Source: Glossina fuscipes (lineage: Eukaryota > Arthropoda > Insecta > Diptera > Glossinidae). Taken from it: 64,000 nucleotides of DNA. Positions 22,441 through 35,559 of the stretch are shown here, piece by piece. Both the position numbers and the translations under genes were made by a program. Location of the stretch: NCBI RefSeq assembly GCF_014805625.2, contig NW_023998450.1:411172-475171 (forward strand), read 5' to 3'. The notes below the pieces were generated by a model. That model did no database searches, was not told the origin of the DNA, and was given only the letters and a program-made list of their open reading frames with translations. Every line of letters starts with the position of its first letter. The first letter of the stretch is position 1.

Positions 22441-24199
22441 GTAAAAACTAAATATTACAAAAGAGACGATTTACGTAACAGTATACATATTGCCATTGAC
22501 GATTGATCATTTTTCATCACTAATTCCCTCATACATGGTTTTTTGACTAAAAATGACAAACATGTTATTCTAAAATCCTCTGCAATTACTTAGACTGCAT
22601 GGATGTTCCACAAGAAATTGTTCGACCTCATCGAATTCAACATACTTTTGACCTAGTCGGCCTGAATTTGAATAAAAAACTTTTCAGGATGTCGACGGAA
22701 CTGTCGAACAGCATATTCAACAATTCGAAAACAAACTTGACTTACTAAAATTAAATGGGGTTTGAACAACGCACGGATTAATATTAAACCTATAGAAGCG
22801 GAATTGGGAAAACTTATTAGAAGAAATTGCGTATAATATCGTTATAATTGAAAAAGAAGGATGATATTTTGGTCAAATTCAACAATGCCGACGTCAAGCG
22901 CGAATTGTGGTGGAAACCTGTAAAAACTGAAAATATTATGCAAATGACGTTTTCATGTTTTATAGTATAGGGATTTGTAAATCTCCAGCCTGTTTCAACT
23001 CTTCGATATCGAATAGTTAGTGGTGATTTTAAATGTTGGCAGAATTTACGAGAAGTTTCAACAATTGTGTTAAAGTTTTAACCTAGTTTCAATTAAAGTA
23101 AAAAAAATCTTAGAACCTTGAAATTAATATGCTAATACAAGAATAAACAAAAGAAAATCACCCACTTTTTAAGCTCAACCACATCCCCGGCAAATGATAC
23201 ACATAAACAATGTTAACATACCAAAGATTAGTTCAAACTTATCAATATTATCAATATGTCTGCGGAACACCTACCCTAGATGTGCCTAAAAATAAATATT
23301 ACCTTCACGCTTGAGGGTATCGAGAGTTTTGGACACGATTGCGCCATCCATGAGCATTCATTCGCTGACTGCAATCGAGCATCTCCAGGGGATGTTTGAA
23401 GGCTGGAACCCTCCGCCGAATTTACTTTTAGCTGTGCTGTTAGCTTGACTCCATTCTATTATCTTTCTGTCACTTTGCGAGGTCTCGATTAAATGTGTTT
23501 TTCCTAGATCAAAAATGGGTCCGCATTCTCTAACCTGGATGGATCAATAACATATTCAGTTGAGAGCAAGCTTCGTCTTGATAATAACAGTTCCTTCGAT
23601 TTTTTTCGATTTAATATCATGAAATTGGATGAAAACTAAGTTACTAAATTATTTTACCCCAGATTTACGAATGTTTTGTATATAGCTATTTTTACTGAAA
23701 CCTGGCAATTTGGCGAGCAAATTTCGTGAATCGTCACAGTCGTAGCAACAGAGATAGGAGGTTGAAATTTAGCACACATATTTTTTGGTCGATTGGAAAA
23801 ACTTGGAAAAAAAATAGGTGCGATTTCTTGACATATACGTCCATAATGGGGAAAAAACTGAAACGACCTCGAAAAATACTGACAATTTTTTGATATATTT
23901 GTTTCTTTAGATCACGTGAATATATTTATGCTTATATTTAGGCTCACAAACATTTACCAAATCAAAACCAGTTGAAAATCAGCTTAGTAGTACGTTCACA
24001 ATTAATGACGAAATAAGAGAGTTAACATTAATATATCATTTTACGCTCATTGAGTTCTTTTTGATGCTACCTGCTATTATTTGATAATATTAAAAAAAAT
24101 TGTTCCTCAATTTATTACTTATACCTTATAGATTTTTATTAATACTCTTCTTCAATATAACTTTGCGTCGACCTAAGATGTGCCCTATCCGCGTACACA
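22441..24199. other. No recognised gene; one short repeat inside
   Basis: Frames are short and broken. DR-E copy 1 lies at 23640-23780. Nothing else was recognised. Confidence 0.5.
23640..23780 (+). repeat. Dispersed repeat DR-E, copy 1
   Basis: The core GGCAATTTGGCGAGCAAATT plus TCGTGAATCGTCACAGTC matches both arms of the fold-back at 49.37-49.59 kb, with CTATTTTTACTGAAACC upstream matching CTATTTCTATGAAAAACC. It is non-coding. Confidence 0.5.
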
Positions 24200-24660
24200 C
24201 TTGTTGCGTTGAATGGAAGCATATTTAGCTTTACCATAGCTTTATTTGCATAACAATACTTGGCAAGACTTTCGACAACTCAAAAATCCTGCCGAGATAT
24301 GCCTACTACAGCTGTTCCCTTGCACAGCATCCAAGCATTGATGACAGTCGAATCTAAATTGTTATAAAATACTTGAAAGGGCCATCTACAGGTCCCTGCT
24401 TTCACAGTATACCTTTTAGGCATTCAACCCACATTTAGTCTTTTTGTAAAATGCCACTGTTTCATGAATACATTTGATATATCGTCCTATCTCTACATTT
24501 TTGCTCTTAGAACTAAGGAATAACAACTTCTATATTTGGTTTTGATTTGCAAAAGGTGCATATAAAGCATTGTGAAATGTCGGATCGGCGAGTAGCCAAA
24601 TCGGGCTTGATTGGCCTATACTCTGTAAAGGAACATCTAGCATCGATTGTTCGTCAATTT
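24200..24660 (-). pseudogene. piggyBac-like transposase relic
   Basis: On the minus strand, with frameshifts, the translation includes TKCGLNA, YTVKAGTCRWPFQVFYNNLD, STVINAWMLCKG and GISRQDFL. This is the conserved C-terminal part of piggyBac transposases: TK-x-GVDxxDQM, then RRWPxxxFYNxLD, xxxNAxVLY and ISRRxF. The DQM segment is lost and stops are frequent. The active enzyme is a DDE/D cut-and-paste transposase targeting TTAA. I did not find terminal inverted repeats, and the N-terminal two thirds are missing or unrecognisable. Confidence 0.6.
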
Positions 24661-25440
24661 TAAGGTTCACTGTAGGCTTGTAACTAACCTTTCAAATTCA
24701 ACGATTTCGAGTAAATCCCTTCCATATTGCCATCAAAGTAACTTATAGTAAAATCACATAGTAGCAGATAGTATCAAAAAGAGTTTAAGAAACGTAAAAT
24801 GGTATATAATTTAAAACTCACCTGTTAGTCGTTAATTGCGAACGTTGTACAGAACCGATTAGGACAATTTTTACGCCGAACCGGCAGAAGATATCTACTT
24901 TCTTAGAATGTTTGAGCTTGATTTCACTAACTCGCCAAATTTTTCGGGTGCTGTAAATGTAGTGTTAAATATAACTTCGATTAACATGAACGTTCAAATA
25001 ATTGAGAATTTTTTCTTAAGCAACAAGGATAATTGTCCCTTTTTTGACCTCTTTGTCAAAAACGTATTCCTCATTGGGACGTGAACTTAATTAATACCAA
25101 TGCCAATTAATAATCAATCTTTTCGAAACTTGAATGCCTCGACGACTAAACCAAATTCATTTAAAAAGGTTTTTCGAATTGTGTGATTCGTCTAATTTAT
25201 AAAGGATTGTACTTATATGGAAATGAAAGAGATTTAAATTTTAATAAACGAATTTTAAGGGAAACTGAAACAATATTAAAAATAATTGAAAATTCTCCGC
25301 AGGACGGTGGTGATACCTATATTTCAGGCAGCTCTCACCTAATGGTCACAAATGAACCTGTGCTTAAAAAGTGAAATTTCAAATTAAACTTTTTGTGAAG
25401 ATAGTTTTATATATTTTTGACCGTGTAAAAACAAGTTATA

Positions 25441-25470
25441 TTAATTTGAATATATATTAATTTGAATATA
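25441..25470. repeat. Short tandem duplication, about 16-base unit
   Basis: TTAATTTGAATATATA is followed by TTAATTTGAATATA. Confidence 0.7.
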
Positions 25471-25504
25471 AGTGAAATATCTGACAAACTAGGCTGTCAT
25501 GTTT

Positions 25505-25800
25505 TTTTACTATAAAAAAGGCAAAAACTCTACAAAAAGAAAGAATTTGTGAAGTGTACGGTAGGAACGCCGTGAGTGAACGAAGAACCGAGCAGTGGTT
25601 TGCTCGATTCCGTTCTCGAAATTTCTATGTTAAGGATTCACCCCGCAGCAAATGAAATTTTGTAACTGGTTGGGCAAGATCGGCACCCAAGCTGCCAGGA
25701 AATAGCGGAAGCACTAAACATCAATTACACGACAGTTTGGAATCATTTGAACAGAGCAAGCTACAAAAAGAAACTCGTCACCGCGGAAAAAATCGCGGGA
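25505..25800 (+). pseudogene. mariner transposase relic M1, N-terminal DNA-binding part
   Basis: The translation runs FYYKKGKNSTK, then after a frameshift ICEVYGRNAVSERRTEQWFA, RFRSRNFYVKDSPRS and a stop. In another frame it continues VGQDRHPSCQEIAEALNINY, TTVWNHLNRASYKKKL. These are the two helix-turn-helix units of mariner transposases with the conserved WFxRFxSGNFxxKDxPRSGRP linker. The catalytic DDE domain is absent: similarity ends at about 25800. The copy is truncated and frameshifted, and it differs from M2-M4 in sequence. Confidence 0.75.
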
Positions 25801-27179
25801 CCTTTCAATGCGACCTAATGTATAGGAAACAATTTGCAAATTCCATACTATCTTTCTTGAAAAAAGTTTCATGTAGCATTTAGGATGTTTCAAAAAAGTT
25901 GCAAAAATTGGGAGATAATTCCAATTATGAAGGAAAAGAAGTATAAACGCAACTTTCACGTTATACTTGTTTGTTTGCTTGCGTCACAAATCAAATTCTA
26001 CGTGCTTCTTTTCTCGAAAGACAAAACCATTAACCGTTGTTAAGTACTTTAGTTATTCCCCAGTCTTAAAATCACGACCTTTTATTGTCCTTAGACACAA
26101 TAAGCATATGTGCACTTCAATAAGAAAAAAAACGTCCGCTATGTTGTTTCTTTTATTTCTTTAGAATGTTATATTTTAACGCCTCATGTTTTTGGGTGTA
26201 GGTTCCTTTTTCCTTCTTTTCATGGTTTCACATAATTTTCTTGTTGTTTCATCGAAATTTCATTGAAACTATTTGTTTTTTTTTTGTTAGATATAATTGC
26301 GATAGATGGAGCCGTTGACCAGATAAGCTAAACCGCATTTTTTTTTTATCAAACAAAGTTTCCTGTTTTTCTTTTGATACACTTCAGAGTCAATTTTACT
26401 AATACTTTCCATTGTGCATACATACAATGATTGCATAGGTAATAAAAGTAGCATTTCTTCAAAAAGAAAAAAATTTCTAAACAGTTTTAAATTTTTCTCT
26501 TAATGGCTCAATTTTCCGTTTCGAATTTGTTTATTATTTGAATTTGAATTTTGTAAAGAACAGAAACTCTTTATGCAGGAGGCAGTCATACTCACGGATT
26601 AGAATTAACATTATAAAGAGTGATATAAAAAATATTTTATCGAGATTTTTTGTTAACAATATAATTAACATTGCATGATATGAATTTGAAATATCCGTTT
26701 GGCTTGTACGATCGTAAATAGCGATTCTATTCAAACACAAAACGGCCGATAATTGCTCATTCTTATGGGCAGTTTAACTTAACGTATGCTGCACAATTTA
26801 TTCCCGTAGTTTAATGTATTAGCACTATTCGTGGTTTTTGTAACGGTCACGATTAATCAAGGTCGACTGGATCAACAAGAGGGAGGAAATGCTATTTACG
26901 GCAAACCTATGTTCGACGCAATTACCCCCAATCGGCTTAGCGAACTGTCACACCACGTAATTTGCAATGCGATAAGCCTCCCAATTCCATTCCTTAACAC
27001 TATAAGTTGGACCTGAACAACTGGGAATACGCAAAACTAAATTAAAGCTAAGTGAGGGACAAAAACGAACTTAATACAAAACATCGACGTTCACAACATA
27101 TTCATCTTAATGAATTACATTCATCATAAATATAATAAATAATACTTTCTGCTTTTTTTATATCCATGACCGAAAAATT
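25801..27179. other. No recognised gene
   Basis: AT-rich with T-runs at about 26279-26287 and 26339-26347. The frames present give no motif. Confidence 0.5.
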
Positions 27180-27490
27180 AGGATAAAAACAGTTTTTCAA
27201 GACATTTGACACGCTCAGAAAAAAGCTTCAGAACCCCAAAAAAATGTGCACACTTTTGATTAAATTCTGAATCGATTTAAACTTATCCGTCTGCCTGTTT
27301 GTATGGGTAAACGTTTTCTCGGTCAGAAAAGTGAAAATATCGGCATAAAATTTGGCAAAAATGTTGAAAGTTGGCGCATGCATCGGAATTTATTGACAGT
27401 TGGGTAAATAGGTCAAACAATACAGCGTAAATTGAAAAGCAAATTAATTAGTACTTGGCTTGTTACTCGGAAAATGTCACAATTAATGTC
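27180..27490 (+). repeat. Dispersed repeat DR-A, plus copy
   Basis: The core AATTCTGAATCGATTTAAAC with TTATCCGTCTGCCTG (27264-27300) is followed by an AAAATTTGGCAAAAATGTTG block and ends with GGCTTGTTACTCGGAAA (about 27458-27474). That end is the complement of the start block of the minus-strand copies. Confidence 0.6.
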
Positions 27491-27700
27491 TGTTTATTCT
27501 CGGACAACATTTTCTTGCTAGTTTTAATTCACAAGCTTTTTTTTTATATTTTTTGTTTAACCTTAGTGTCATTTCAGTGAAAAGAATTTTATTGGTAATT
27601 AAATTATTTCTATATTATAAAGGGAAACGTCTACTTTTAAGCTCCTTTCATTATCTCAGTTTAAAACAGTTTTTCATAAAAGGAAAATCGAAATTAAAGC

Positions 27701-27718
27701 TATATATATATATATATA
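27701..27718. repeat. (TA)n microsatellite
   Basis: Nine TA units followed by a CATACACATACAT tract. Confidence 0.85.
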
Positions 27719-28217
27719 CATACACATACATCATATATAAGTTGAATAATCAAAAATGTGTAGTGTCACCGTCGAAACAAATTGAACTGATTGATTCCGA
27801 ACTAACGGAGCTCATCTCCCGTAGGATGATCCCTACTCGGAGTCCGCTTAAGTTGGGTGCTCAAAAAGATTACGGGTACTGAAAATACTATTGACGAATG
27901 CAATGTTGGACAAGTAAAGTTGTACTAATCTTGGAATAAAAAAGAAATGGAATCATGGCAATCCTGCTAACGTAATATACAAAATGCAACACATCCTTCG
28001 TTAAAAACAAAAATTTAATGGCAGTAAGCCGTTTTGTGTAATATTTTGAATTTTTCCACTCTATTTATTTTTAAAATATGTTGAAAATCACAATGGTGTT
28101 ATGCTGTATACAACTGGCAGTTTGCGAATTACATTTCAAATCGTTGTAAGCTATCGATAATATTAGAGGCGGGTTTGCGGACGAGCTAGTTTCTTTTATT
28201 ATTCCAAGTTTTAAAAC

Positions 28218-28285
28218 TTTTTTTTAGTCTAAGAATTCAATTCATTAGTTTAAAATTAAAATAATAATAATAAAACTGTAAGAAT
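28218..28285 (+). repeat. Dispersed repeat DR-F with AAT repeat, copy 1
   Basis: TTTTTTTTAGTCTAAGAATT then TTCATTAGT and an (AAT)n tract recur at 44833-44903. The copy lies about 270 bases upstream of the transposase-like relic and might belong to the same element. Confidence 0.5.
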
Positions 28286-28549
28286 TCTAATCAAAATAAC
28301 TTTGTCACAAAATTGAATGAAGCGTACGATGAAAATGCTCCATGATGACGTACGTAGGGTCAATAGTAATTCGCAAAACAAGTGTACTAACGGTTTTGAT
28401 ACTTGGCTAAAGTAACAAATGACAAAATAAGACATTTGTTGAGTCAAATAGTGGACTGTGTTTTGGGCTCTCAGCGCCGTTGTTACAAATACGATTATAT
28501 AATTCGTGGAAAAAATTAATTCAATGCAATTTTTAAACAAAAAAACCAA

Positions 28550-29567
28550 TCATTCTTTAAGGAGTGGATCTACAGGATAATATTTAAGACTGAATTTACT
28601 CCCCAACAAGGCAAACGCTGAAGGAAAAATTTAAGCATGCAGTAATGAGGAAGAGAAATTACATCTCAGAGGAACTCATGATTTACATTTGCAAAATGCC
28701 GAACAAGCTGGGAAGTGTCTTGCAGAGGAAAAAAGCAAAAGAAAATTCCTGTAAATTTTATTGATTCTCGTTTGATTTGCAAAAGCATTCCAAAACTTTC
28801 TGCTTCGTTAGTATACAAATTTGGTTTACACAATTTCCAAGATGACAATTTCAAGAAGTATGTATGGGATGAAAGTACACCTTCAAGAGGTACATAAGAA
28901 GTGGCGTCGTGCATTTTCATGCATATGGAAGATATAACCACTCAAAAATACGTAATAGCTTGCAGTGATGCTGGTTCAGGCAAAGATTGTAACATTAAAA
29001 CAGCATTGACATGAATGATAAAAATTACTCAGTAGTCAAATAATAATATTGAAACGACGGACCACAAATTTTGAGTGGCTGGAGATTTCTCTTTATCGAA
29101 TGACCGTGAATTTGGTTTGATAAAAATGAAAATAAACAAAACAAATTACATGTACATCAATAATGAACGTTATTATGAATTGGTAAAAAAGTGCAAGAGA
29201 GGAAATATATTTTCGGTAGAATGAATGTCGCAGCCGGATTTTATTTCGAGGAAATGGCTAGAAGAGCCAACGACAAAAAGAATAGAAAGTACTGCGGGCA
29301 AAGCTGTCTCTTAGCTGCAAATTCAGTGGGTGAGATTCTGGGAAAATTAAACTTATAAGATGTGCTTCTTTAGGTGATTCTAAACTGCACGCCGTGAATC
29401 TTTCACCTAAAAGAGGAAGACCAAAAATACACGGAAATATTAAATTACTTCCATTATGCACTACCACTAGGCCCGTAACAGAGGAAAAATATAAAGACAT
29501 TATGTATTTGCTACCATACATCCCTTCAGTAGTTCAGGAACGTTTTAAGAATCTTAACAACTCATAA
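28550..29567 (+). pseudogene. Decayed transposase-like ORF of an arthropod TE family
   Basis: Joining three frames by eye, the plus strand gives EWIYRIIFKTEF, LHLQNAEQAGKCLAEEKSK, IPKLSASLVYKFGLHNF, YVWDESTPSRGT, VIACSDAGSGKDCNIKTAL, TDHKFGVAGDFSLSNDREFG, RYYELVKKCKRGNIFSVE and the C-terminal KEKY-like EEKYKDIMYLLPYIPSVVQE to a stop at 29565. This order (AEx-AR, LPTP-like, YNxxIHD-like, WDExxxxRG, SDxxGGQN-like, DHKFxxxGHSxxxxDRDFGxIE-like, LLxxIPPxxxxxY-like) is one I know from many unnamed, single-exon, transposon-type proteins in arthropod genomes. The conserved Asp and His residues suggest a DDE-like nuclease fold, which is an inference. Frameshifts and stops kill it. The N-terminus upstream of 28550 is not recognised. 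Confidence 0.6.
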
Positions 29568-32500
29568 TGATAAAAGTGGATTACTTTTTAAAAATAATTA
29601 GTAAACGTTCATTAATTATTTCATTAAAATTATTTTACTGCTTTAAGTCATTTATAGGACATTCAGCTAATTTTGAAAATGGTCTAAGTCGATTCAAGAT
29701 TTAAAAACACATTTTTGTACGAAATTCACACAACATATGATATTCATAAGAAATTTCCACTACCAAAGACTAATAAAACTCTAAATTAAAATGTCACATA
29801 ACGTAACAATATTTTTTAATTTGTTCAAATGCAAATCATTAAATATCTCGAAATAAGAAATGTATAGCTTAGACCAATTTCATAATTGTAGGTGCATACA
29901 ATGATCTTATTGCGACTTCTCTTGCGTTCGATTTGCTCGAATACGTACGTATATATACTGCGTAAAAAAAAAAAAATACCTAATAACCATTTTTGAAACA
30001 TTTTTACTTTTTACACTTTTCACTTGCAGCACACTTTACTGTCATTTGCACTTTTACTTAGCATTCTATGTGACATTGTAATGCTAAAAACTTGTTAGTT
30101 TTAAAATTTTCGAATATGTTCTCACAGCAGTGTGGCCTTGAAATAAACGGAAAATTAATGCTGTAACCTGTACACAGCCACCCAGTTCTCTCGAATCTTT
30201 AGTAAAACGAAAATGTGGGTAAATATTTGCGAACATAAAACTTTTGAATTTTTTCTACGCTGTAATGTTAAACTTATGAATTCACTCGCACCCACATATA
30301 CACAGCAATTTGATATTAAAAGTTTGTAAATGGGATGAGCAACGGGTGTAGAGAATTTTTACCCAGCGCAAGGGGGTAATTTGGTGCTCCAAAGAATGCT
30401 CAAAAAAGCAAAAATATTATAAAGCCAGAAACAAAGTATATTCGGTTTATATCGAATATGTTAATACTTACCGTGCCTCTCTATTTTACTTATATATATT
30501 TAAATATATATCTTGAAATAGATATGAATTAAAACATAATCTATAAAAAGCGGGACATTTGCGGCGACAATATTTACTCGTAACTGTACGGTCATATATA
30601 ATATGTGTGTTAGTATAAAATATAGATAGCGATTGTTGTGTTGAGAAGTGTTAGAAAAGAAGCTTACTTAACCGATCTGTTTATAAACATTAACCAAGAT
30701 ACTGACTGAGCGTCCAAATTTTGCAAATTGTGAGAGAAGCACATAAGGACGGAGTAAAAGGGGAAAGAAGATAAAGTCCCTTCCTGAAACTGTTTACAGC
30801 TGAATGAAATGCAATCCCTAAGACGTACGGTCTGCTTTTGTCGTTTACCGCACGTCTTCTCGATTGTTATTACATTTATTAACAATGGCTAGAAAGTATC
30901 GATTTGTGTGATGTGACTTAGCATATTGAACTTTTTACAAGCAAAATGTACTCAATTTCATTAAAGGACGATTACTCACCTCAGTATATCTATCGAACTT
31001 ATCACTTATATCTAAACTATCAAACTATACGACTTGGGAGCTGAAAAAGAGAAAGAACGAGGAACGTTAAACGAGCAAACAAAATAAAAAGAAAAACAAA
31101 GCGATAAACAAACATTCCTGCAACCATTCTACTCCGTCTAATAGTCAAGGTAAAATATAATTTTTAAGACCTTTAACGCGTTACAAATCTTCAACAAACT
31201 TAATGCACCCGCCAGAATAGGTATGAAAGTTCTATAGAATATTCAATGTACATTTATTTTGCTATTGTTACTGCAGTCGCTATAGTATTCCTTAAGGGAT
31301 ATATTTTTAAAAGTTTCCCTCTTTTCTTTTTGTTTAAATTTTTGGAAAACTTCAAAATTTAAAAAACATAATTTTAGTTTTATTAATTTTACGTGTTTTT
31401 AAATTTCTTTTAGAGCGGAAGAAAATATTTATTATTAAACAAAGTACTTTTTTTTAAAGTAAATTTGTGTCATTGAAATGATTGCAGAAATATTTTTATA
31501 TTTTCATTACAAGGTCGGGTTTTCCAATAACCTCATCGTTGGTGATGATGAAAATTGTTCTCTTGCTCTTTGCAATTTTGGCCGATACACATTTTGGTTC
31601 AGTTTTTGAAATGGCATGAACTTAAGCGAAGGTAACATACAACAAACGAGTCGCATAAATGTTCATTTGCGAGAAGCAATCGATAAACAGGAACTCATAG
31701 CTTCACGATTCTCTTAATAACGCATGAATGCGTGCGTAGTAAGACTAATAATGAGTTTAAAGGATTTGTTACTAACTCTGGACCACGGTGTATGGCCTAT
31801 CATATCGTAGTGGTGGGATTATTTCTGGCATACAAGGATTTCAATGAAACATACCAGCTGGCGGAGAGCTTCCTTTGTCGAACGCCACTTTTCTTCAGAA
31901 CATTCTTCATAATTTCGTATACCTTATTCTTAATCCATTGAAACGCTTACCCAGCGGTAAAGGGGCTCTGCATCCTTTGCCGTCCCGGTCGTCATATATA
32001 CATATATTGTAATCCGCCTACCTTCTTAGTCGGTCATATAAAAACACCTTTAAGAAATCAAAAATACCTTGTTATGTAGAAGTCGGTTTTAAAAATTTAA
32101 ACCCAGATATACCTTAGAAAAAAATGCCATTAAAGCATTGCTAATATATCTAGAGAAAATTTCAGACTGCATTAAAAGAAAGGCACGAAGAGAGTTTGTA
32201 GTCAAGAATTCCTCTTCTGCTGTTTTGTTCTGTCCCGCGAGATTTCTGCAAAATTAAAGTAAAATCTTTTTGCTGCTTTCAATTATGGAGTTTCCTTGGC
32301 GGATTGGGTTTGTCCTTTATAAAAATGTGTGGATTTTTTGAAGAATAAAAAATTTTAAAACACTTTGATTGGAAAAATGATTCAAAATGAACTTCCAATA
32401 TTGTTGCATTGCATTTGCCTTTTTGCATATATTTTCTTTAATCTTCCTTCTTTGTTTCTGCTATTTTGTTTCTCTTTTTTTTTTTAATTTCTTTATGCAT

Positions 32501-35500
32501 ATGTTTGAATGACACGGTAGTGCTATTAAATGTTTAGCTTGAAGAAGTTTTTTGAAAATGGTTTACGTAAAAACTTTTCGAAGAGTTATATAGTTTTGTT
32601 AGTTTAGTCTTTGCTTTCTCTCTCCCCTTTTCTTCTCTCGTTACCCTGGTTCGTTTGAAAGCATTTACAGCAACGTTTGCAACAGCAATAGCAATAAGAA
32701 GAGCAACGCAAACAGACTCTTACGCAATGAAATTCACTCACATTAGTGTTGTTAAGATGTTGGCATCGTTCGGTTTGTTTTGATTGTTTGCTTGCTTGTT
32801 TATTTGTTTTGCGCACTGTTAGTGTTTCAGTGACATTTTTCAATGATTTTGTTTTTCATTTAATCAAATTTAATGTAAGTTTTATTTACTGTTTTTAGTG
32901 TAAAAGTTACAAAAGAAGGAGAAAAAAATGTTTTTCCTTTCTATATACAAGGTAAAGAAAACTCTTTACACTCTTAAATAGTGGAAGAAAGGAGTAAAGT
33001 TCTTAACCAAACCTCAGGCGTTTACATAGTTAACCACTAATTACGTGTAGAATTTCCACAGTTCATGTTTAGCAAGTCTTTTTTTTCTTCGTTTCGTTTC
33101 TAAGATTAGAGATATGATAGTAAAAATATCATTGGGAGCCAGCAGGCGTTGGTTGCTTGCTAAACATTTTTTACGGAACCCGATAAAAGGTAACTGTAAG
33201 AGAAGAACAGCGTTGACAAAGAACAGAAAATAACGGTATTAAAAAATACCATAACAATATATGAACTCAAACAGGGCATTTAGCATTTCAAAATCGAATT
33301 GCCTGCCTATGATATCATAGTGAAAACTTAAACTTAACTTAGGCTATACGCGTAACATGTTATATAAGTGTAAACAGAAGGTTTCGCAAGCTGCTTGACC
33401 AGGCTTTCCATATTTTCATAGGATCGTCTATTATGGAAGAAGGAACGGTCTACCTAATTGCGTTTAACTACATGAGTACGATATTCTATTAATACAATAT
33501 TCATGACTTATTTATAATTCTATTAGAAGAACTGGACGGCAGACACAGTTAAATTGCCTCATTGATTGTTTCCTTCCTATGATGACGTTTGTAGGTCTAT
33601 GATGTTTTCTTAATTTACGTGCTGGATATTTTTCCTTCTGCTTGTTGTCTGACGTATTTCGGTACGAAATTACAAACATTTTCAACAAACTTAGTATACC
33701 TTCCATGTGGATCGTAAAAATTTTCACTAGCATTGTGAAAACTAAACGAAGCCAATTAAATTTAATTAAGACTTAGGTCTTTTGTAATTTTTCCAATTTT
33801 ACTTTAGTTTTTCCAATTAACAGCATCTTAATGAATCCTAATAACATAAAAGCTGTTCTTTTATTTAAAGGAAAAGAAATTTAAATCGTTGCTTTTATAG
33901 AAAAAGAAGGCAAAAATAGAAAAAGAAAAACTAAATCAAAAAGAAGGCAACGAGGAACAACAGCAAAAAGTAGCCAAAAATATAAACAACGCGACACATA
34001 TCCCAAAAGTGTACTAAACTCATACTAAATAAATTGTTACAGCATCAAAATCGTACTCTGGTGTGCATTAGATGAGAAAAAATGAGTTTAAAGTTTGCCT
34101 GGCATCGTGTACACATGCATAAACAGTCAGCTTAACAGTTTGCAGAGCGGAATAAAAGGTATGAGAAGAATATAACCGAAAAACTATGAAAGCGGTTATG
34201 TTGGCCAAAAGAAATATTAGAGTATTTTATGTGACCTAAGCTTCGCTAGAATATGAGGGAAATAAAGAGTGAACGAAGGTGCAAAATAAAATTGCCACAA
34301 AAAAACGGCTGAGACAAAGGCAACCAATAATAGAGGTTAAGACTTGAGAAAAACTATAAAACTGTACTTAGAAAGCTATATAAAGCTTGTGCCGCGTCCT
34401 ATTCTACTTGTACGTAATTTACGAATATTAGAAATTTTTTCGTGACAGCCAGGATGAATAAATAGACGGTTAGAACCAGTTGCTGGTGGTTAATAGGTTG
34501 ACATAGAAATAGAACGAGAAGTTAGCTGATGCAGAGGCGAAAGCATGGATAAACAAATGAACGGACAGACCAGAAGACGAAAAGACAGACAGAGTTGTAA
34601 TCACGTTAATAAGTGTATACTGTGCTCTATGACAGGAATAGGGGCACATCTTGCTGGATGGTTAAGTAAAGGAGAGAAAAAGAAGAAACAGTTGGGTAGA
34701 GTAATCTATGAAGCGATGGACAAGTACACCAATGAATGGATCAAAGTAAGCTGAAAAACTGCCTGGCAAATAGAAAACAGAAAAACGGAGAGGTGGCTGG
34801 AAATATAGATATACAAGGAGGCAGACGAATGGTTAAGCAGACTATCGGACGCAACAATCAACGATTAGGCACTAGAAGAAACTTGATAAGTGGGGAGAAA
34901 CTTAGGATCTGGCTTATCAAAAATACGCATATATTACGTATAATCTCTGATCCATGTGTGCCAATGTTCAAAACAGAGTAAAAGAAATTGCTTGAGAACA
35001 ACTTTTTCTAGTTCAAAGAAAAGAGGACAGAACAACTGAAAATATTTACGGCTTAATAGCGTAATACACAATAAATTTCTTTGTGATGTTGGTAGTGGTG
35101 TAAGCAAACTTTAGTATCCTTTCGATAAACGCGAAAATAAAAACGTTTTCGAGAACTCTTCTCTCTTGTTCGTTGCGTGTACCGTTGAACCGCGTATCAA
35201 AAGCTACTATTAACGAAACTTTTATGCGTATTATCCACAAACTCATTGCTTTTAGAGACGAGTTACATGCTGTCATAGCTACAATTGTATGCAAATTTCA
35301 TAACCTGAGTTGTTATTAATTCTGATTATAATTATTCTCATGTGTTATTGCAACGCTAAGTTTGGCAGAGCTCTATTACTATGCAAGTTTATTTGCAGAT
35401 TGCGGTTTTCGAAATCCTTTTTCGCTTACATTTCTATGCTCCTTTCTCTCTTCGTATTTAGACAAAATCAACACAATTATTTTTAAGTGTTTGCCGGAAC

Positions 35501-35559
35501 CATCTGAAATGTGACAATTTTTCTTTTGTTGACCTCACGCATTATTGAATGAAAGAAAA
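29568..35559. other. Long stretch without recognised gene
   Basis: About 6 kb of AT-rich DNA. Frames on both strands are below about 80 codons and low in complexity. That includes a Cys/Lys-rich minus frame at 32604-32843 and a Lys/Arg-rich plus region at 34440-34990 made of imperfect ATGGACAAA/ACAGAC-type units. I saw no TE domain, RNA gene or repeat terminus. Confidence 0.5.

Noticed and set aside
27745..27880. Possible gypsy-type reverse transcriptase start (PSKQIELIDSELTELISRRM, then IPTRSP).
   Set aside because: The pattern resembles the region before LTR-retrotransposon RT fingers, but there is no following SPVVLVKKKDG block or other RT motif, so chance cannot be excluded.
32604..32843. 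Minus-strand Cys-rich frame (CYCCCKRCCKC) that could suggest a small secreted Cys-rich peptide.
   Set aside because: No signal peptide at its start, and the Cys run comes from an imperfect GCAACA-type tract.
34440..34990. Plus frames rich in Lys, Arg and Gln that could suggest a basic protein.
   Set aside because: Built from imperfect ATGGACAAATGAACGGACAGAC-like units; no domain and no conserved start.
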